From Sclerodactyla briareus (Eukaryota; Echinodermata; Holothuroidea; Dendrochirotida; Sclerodactylidae): DNA of 64,000 nucleotides. Under the pieces are notes generated by a model. It saw nothing but the letters and a program-made list of their open reading frames with translations. It did no database searches and had not been told where the DNA came from. Positions 59,005-64,000 of the stretch are shown here, piece by piece (position 1 is the stretch's first letter; the number at the start of each line of letters is the position of its first letter). The position numbers and the translations under genes were made by a program. The stretch is taken from assembly GCA_026419785.1 (NCBI GenBank), contig JAODTK010005545.1:124001-188000 (forward strand). The letters are read 5' to 3'.

Positions 59005-61695
59005 GGACCATTATCTTTCATTCGAGCCTGACAGCTCATCAGACGCGTTGTGAATTTGAGCAGAACTATTGCAATTTATATCTTTGACAAATAAGGAAGA
59101 ACATAAGATGGAAGTGGGTTAGGTTGTGCTCCCCCAAAGGGTGGTGACAATTAAAAAATAGGCTGTAATGTGATGACGCTATTGCAGAAAAATGAAATGT
59201 TGGCTGTATCCTGGAGTTCTTGGGCTAGGTGCCTCAGGGTGATATCACAGGCGGTGGATAAATCCAAATCGCCTGTGGACTTCCATGATGTGGAGCGTAC
59301 ACTTTTGAAAGGAGGATAAATGAACTCCCTATACTTACTGGCTAGCCTGGATCGCGAAGCACCGACGAGAACTATTACAAATATCCCGAAATTAACAGTT
59401 GACTCCCAGAAAGTTGAGCGTTGGCACAAAGTGGAGACCAAGACCTCCACCCATCACAAATCCCACGTTGTAGCAGCGTAGGAAAAAAACGTCCAATGTA
59501 AGGGCTGGCTTGGAATTTGAACCCTGATTGTTTGCGGAGAGGAGTCACTTAATACCATTGCTGCCTATTATTCATCCCTTCAATATTTGCTGCAGCGCTA
59601 TGCGAACCTGCAACCCGGACTAAAACTGGCATGTTGTGTAGAAATAAATTTGATCAGTTTGCATAGATAGATTAGGTAAAAGTTTCTGGTGCTACTAACA
59701 TGTGGAATTCCATGAGTTATTGTTAAGTTAATGATATAGGTTGAGGTGCACAAGATAATGTCCTTGAAGTACAGCTGGGAAAACTAGTAGTTTGAGAATG
59801 CTGGAATTTTTTCTGATTCCACTGATTAAACTTGCCCAATGCCATATCATATGCTTTGCAATCGGCGGAAACACACCAAAGTTTTTAGTTTGTAAATCTA
59901 CTCCCAATGTATGTACTTTTGCATTGATGATCCAAGAACCTCATTATGACTAAGCAGCCTGTGCATACTCCCAGTTGCCAATCCAGTTGTTTTTTTGTGT
60001 CTAGTTGTGGATGACATACTTCTAGCAGACATCTTTCCTTAAGTTTTGTGAAATTCAACTTTTGTTGGGTTCCCAAGACCTTGTTTTTTGGACCGACACC
60101 CTTCATGCAAAACATTCATCTACCATTTATTGATGTGTAACCATCTGCAAAATAACAGACATTATGCCTTTTATTCTTCAACTATTTAATTTCTGTTTAT
60201 GTTTAGTAGAGTCTATTATTATATATATAGGATAGTTACAGCTATGTAGGTATTCTGTTGATGCTGAGTCTGATTTGCCCTATGTTGAATGACATCTGTG
60301 AATAAACATTTTATATAGTACATTTACTGTAGCAGTTAATAGGAGATTAAAACAAGGAATATTCATCATCTTATGAACTCTTTGTATGTATGCGATTCTA
60401 GAGGTCAGTGAAGTGTGAGTCATGACTTGACAAGAGTATGATTCTTTCTGATTAGTCTATGAAAAAGGGGAAGACCTATTTTTATGCTGTCGTTATAACA
60501 TCACAGGGATGTGATTTGAATAAAAAATAACAGATTTTCTCTCAGGAAGAATAGATGCCGAAGCAAAAACAAGATGAGTGGGGTTATTCATACGCACATC
60601 CCCATCTGTTGTATGGTCCTCGAAGCAATTCCCTTGTAAAAAAGTTGATTTACCCTTTTCCACTGACACTGATTCTCTCTGAAATCAGCAAAAAGCAGGC
60701 ATAATGTGCATATTACATAATGTGCACAGGTTAATGGGATCACACAGCCTTGAAACTACCAAGTCTTATTTATGGAAAACATTCTGTCCAATTCATGTTT
60801 GACCAAGCTGTAACAGCACTTCCTAGTATATTTTCTCAAAATCGAAGGCCTCTATTCTGGAATGCTACAGTTTTGCCGATAGCAACCAATGAAACCATGA
60901 CTAGATACCATGGTCTGCTTGTACTTCTCAGTGTCGCCTTATTAAAGATGATCATTTAAGAATTTTGGCTGTGGGTTTGTGTCCTTTGATGACTACATTA
61001 TTAGTATTCTTACATGTCCAGAACTCCCAAAAAGGCATTTTGAGTTTTGAACAAGACATTGGAATTTCGAGATTTTAAGGCATGTCATAACTGGGAATAT
61101 CGTATCATTTGCACATGTGAATATTACAACTGTTTGCCGCAATCTTGCATGCACTTTGAATTTTTTAATAGGGCTGACTTTTCGGATGAATTGGCTATGA
61201 AATCAGAACATTAATGGCCCCTATGCCTGCATGCGTTGTGGGAGACACATTCGACTAGGTTTTCGACCACCCACTCTCTGTGTCATATACCAGCTATTGT
61301 CTTCTGTGTTGATGCGTGCATAAACTCTGTTTTAATAGTGTAGTTTTGAATTCCTAGTAAGAAACCTAACATTTTTTTGTTATCAAGGCATCTGTATAGT
61401 CAATCTGTAAAATATTTTCATTTCTTCTGGAGTATGTAGCAAAGCAGAGAAGTGTTGTTACTGTAAGCAAATGTTTCGGTTGTTGTGAACTAAATGATAT
61501 TTTCACACTACAATTATAAATTTTCAATATACGACAAAAAATGATAACTTGATCGGTAGGTGTTATGTTTTGTTGTATATGATAATCGTATTGTTCCACT
61601 TCCTCACTGAAAAAAATGACTCAGAGAGCCAAGGACATTGCTAAAGTATTAAGGGATAAACTGCAACTGGCCCGCCCCCCCCGGAGACTTTACTG
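59005..61695 (+). other. Probable 3'UTR and downstream, copy 2
   Basis: Non-coding partner of 54,546-57,440. AATAAA occurs at 60,301 and near 60,519. No gene is found. Confidence 0.5.
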
Positions 61696-61700
61696 GGAAT

Positions 61701-61787
61701 AACAGTCGAGACTCTGAATTTAGGTAAATAACAGACGAGGCGCAAGCCGAGTTCGTTATTAAGCTAAATTCAGAGTCGAGACTGTTT
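61701..61787. repeat. 87-nt foldback repeat, copy 2
   Basis: The left arm AACAGTCGAGACTCTGAATT mirrors AATTCAGAGTCGAGACTGTT on the right, and TAAATAAC mirrors GTTATTAA. The centre is ACGAGGCGCAAGCCGAGT. It lies at the matching position of duplication copy 1. Confidence 0.85.
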
Positions 61788-62040
61788 ATGAACCAGTGAA
61801 AGCGACCTGCTGTAGTATTAGTCATATTCTAAACCGCGAATCATAAGAATATCCAAACGATTAGAGTTATCTATATCTCTGATCTATATCTTGTGTATCT
61901 CTAAACAGTAAAAAAACAGCTAGGGTAACATGCGCGTGTTCATGGACGTAAATTGCATGCGTACCATACACAAAGATTGGCAGTGCGTGCTGTGAGTACT
62001 TCCACGGAGGACGCAATACAAATCCACGCGTGCCAAAACG

Positions 62041-62350
62041 GAGAGGAGTTCTGCGCGTTAGGAACATGGCGTTCTCCAATGAAAACGAGCGACGCGTCGT
62101 TTGCTGTTTGTATTCCGTGAGGCAGTACGCCCTTTGAAGAGCGTGATACTGTGAAAGCCGGATCTGCGCGTTTAAACATAAACTTCCAAACTTCCTTACA
62201 TTCGCGTTCAAAAAGTACTGCGCTCACTAAAATGCAGCAAAACGAGCAAGTATTCGATTGTTGTGCCACTCTGGCCAGCTGCCTGTTATTGCAGAGATAA
62301 TAGTCGGCTTACGTGATTGGGATTAGCCAATAAGAATCCTGTATTGCAAT
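62041..62350. promoter_or_regulatory. CpG-rich stretch with CCAAT boxes, possible promoter
   Basis: CpG words are dense (for example GAGCGACGCGTCGTTTG near 62,088) compared with the AT-rich surroundings. CCAAT occurs at about 62,076 and 62,329, and an inverted copy (ATTGG) at 62,318. No gene is visible on either side, and the minus-strand open frame at 61,940-62,269 matches nothing known. Confidence 0.3.
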
Positions 62351-63130
62351 AACAGGATGGCTTCTTGGGGTTGTATGAATATTAATGAAAGCAGAGACAA
62401 AATTGTGGCACTCAAATAACATATGATATTGTGGGTAATGTCTCCACGTTTTGTTTGGTGGAGACAGGTCCATTCCGTTTTGCAAGTTCAACGTGGGAAG
62501 AGGCATCAACACTAGGTGTTTGGATGTTGATATTTTGACTCCCATAATAAGAGCCAGTCGGTAATATGTCCAACGAGATATTAGGCTGTGGGGAATCTAT
62601 GTAGTCACACTTGTGCATGTGTGTGTGCATGTATTTGTGACACCGGGCTGAACTAGACCCCACCCTGAAGGGAGAGCTCATGACTTAGTAGGGTGTTCCC
62701 ATGATGATTAAAGTATCCCTTTTTTTTTAGGGTTCAGGTTCATAGGTCTCTGAGGTCACCAGAGGTCAAAGTATGGAATTGTGTGTAAAAAACATGGACG
62801 TCCGAATGCTTGGGTCCCCAATCAAGCTGAATATTGGTATGCCACATTTCTATGGGGTACTAGAACCTCTTTTGTTTTTAGATGGGGAACACTGCTTTTA
62901 TTAGAACATTGAAAAATATATTTAGCAATTTTTGCTTGTAAACACAATTACTTAACCAAACTGGAGGGATTTCAATTAATCTATACTCGGTATGTGAGTT
63001 CTCATAATGAGTGCATGAACCCTACGTTTTGGGGTTATGTCAAAGGAAACTGAGCCAGAGAAGTCAAAGCATGGAATTCTTGTGAACAGGCCAGTTGGAA
63101 TGCCCCGTGTTGCGATATAATATCACCATT
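62351..63130. repeat. Two loose units of a 297-bp repeat
   Basis: GAGGTCAAAGTATGGAATTG near 62,763 and GAGAAGTCAAAGCATGGAATT near 63,058 head parallel blocks, with TATTGGTATGCC/TACTCGGTATGTG and GGTACTAGAACC/GCATGAACCC in the same order. They are in the same style as 7,455-8,160. Confidence 0.55.
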
Positions 63131-63165
63131 AGATAGATAGATAGATAGACAGATAGATAGATAGA
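63131..63165. repeat. GATA microsatellite
   Basis: About nine AGAT tetranucleotides with one AGAC variant inside. Confidence 0.9.
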
Positions 63166-64000
63166 CGTTTTATCAACCGATAGGGAATTTACATGCTGGC
63201 AGATAAAATACGAGGTAAGATCCATGAAACCAATAAGGTTCATAAAACAACAAGAAATCACTTCGAACATGGAAAAAATCAAACATAGATGTAAGAACGT
63301 GAACGTCAACGTCAAATGCGCGAAACAATACAGAATGGCAAGAGATAGGAATTGTATGAAGTTGGAATCAATGAATAATCATACAAAAAAGCCTGTAAAT
63401 CTGTCAGTGTCGGCAGGTTTATTGAACAGAGGGGGACAAGACTAAGTAAAGGGTACAAGGTGAGACTGTGGTGTGACACCCGTCGTTGTTAATTGATATG
63501 GCCTGGTCATGTCCCAAACCGTGCTCCTTACAAAGCACCGCTGTCAACTTTTTTTTAGAATATAATATATTTAATCTATGATAGGGTTCATGAGGTGACA
63601 AAGCCTCTCGAACAAGCGCCCCCATGTTCGATGAGGGTATCAAAGAGAAAGTAGTGCCACCCTAGATGTGTATCCTGTAGAGACTATGTCAGGAAAACGT
63701 GTTATATACACCTTGTGCCAAGGCGGTCACAATGGGGGTGTATGTTCCACTTTCGGGAGCGTGACAACCATGGGAGTATCCCAAAATTCAGAATCAGCTT
63801 CCGTCGGTCGCCCTGGCTTAATGCACTCCTCAGTGGAGGCACATGCCTAGGAGCACCTTCCATTCGCCAGGCAAGCGACAAAGCTGGGCCCCCCCCCCCC
63901 CCCCGCGAACTCTTGGGGGTATCCTCGATGCGGCGCCAACCATGAGTACGGGGCCTTTCCGGTGGTTGGCCCCAACCCGCCGAATCCGGTTCACACAGGG
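63166..64000. other. No gene recognised
   Basis: Unassigned sequence with a C run at 63,888-63,904. No conserved protein is seen. Confidence 0.55.

Larger units (their letters stand above)
57810..62040. repeat. Tandem duplication B, copy 2
   Basis: Head-to-tail partner of 53,345-57,805. The right-end block at 61,960-62,030 (GGCAGTGCGTGCTGTGAG, then CCACGGAGGACGCAATA) matches the right end of copy 1 at 57,760-57,800. This fixes the unit at about 4.2-4.45 kb. Confidence 0.9.

Noticed and set aside
61940-62269. Minus-strand open frame of 109 codons in a CpG-rich patch
   Set aside because: No domain is recognised. The opposite and shifted frames are equally open, and half of it lies in the duplicated block, where the frame is not preserved.

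Overview
This window is animal nuclear DNA from an intron-rich, repeat-rich genome. It most likely comes from a marine invertebrate, possibly a deuterostome (echinoderm, hemichordate or cephalochordate). That guess rests on the repeat mix: a DIRS-type tyrosine-recombinase retrotransposon, a Penelope-like element with a GIY-YIG domain, LINE fragments, tRNA-derived SINEs and hAT-like non-autonomous elements, alongside one conserved eukaryotic gene. I see no bacterial, organellar or viral genes. Nearly all long open frames in the window are chance or low-complexity products.

Positions 1-30,984 hold no host gene that I can support. They contain, in order: a minisatellite (1-107); two head-to-head copies of a GC-rich terminal-inverted-repeat element (2,296-3,853); degenerate tandem repeats (7,455-9,330); a 145-nt poly-C tract (10,219-10,363); a Penelope-like fragment whose two halves point in opposite directions (15,300-15,921); a hAT-like non-autonomous element inside a 41-bp inverted repeat (17,500-18,695); a decayed DIRS retrotransposon (20,580-23,260); a second, inverted copy of the hAT-like element (24,040-25,074); and LINE C-terminal fragments (26,787-28,250).

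Positions 30,985 to about 54,545 carry the one recognisable gene, a plus-strand homologue of IST1, the ESCRT-III-like protein that binds CHMP1 and VPS4. Eight exons were located: the start-codon exon, the helical-core exons, three Pro/Gly-rich linker exons and the terminal exon with the MIT-interacting motif. One core exon, expected between 36,257 and 40,652, was not found. Several exons carry one-base losses that break the frame, mostly of the kind made by unpolished long-read assembly.

The IST1 introns hold a tRNA-derived SINE, decayed look-alikes of exon 3, a tRNA-like satellite, a 2.1-kb segmental duplication containing LINE reverse-transcriptase fragments (43,810-45,950 and 46,815-48,954), and a third hAT-like copy (48,955-49,710). 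From 53,345 to 62,040 a block of about 4.3 kb is tandemly duplicated and carries the IST1 terminal exon and probable 3'UTR twice. The two copies differ largely by small insertions and deletions, so an assembly duplication (unpurged haplotype or unpolished sequence) is at least as likely as a real one.

I found no clearly undescribed biological system. The best leads are the exon-3-like cassettes in IST1 intron 2, the duplicated terminal exon, the tRNA-like satellite at 38,380-38,970, and the inverted Penelope fragment.
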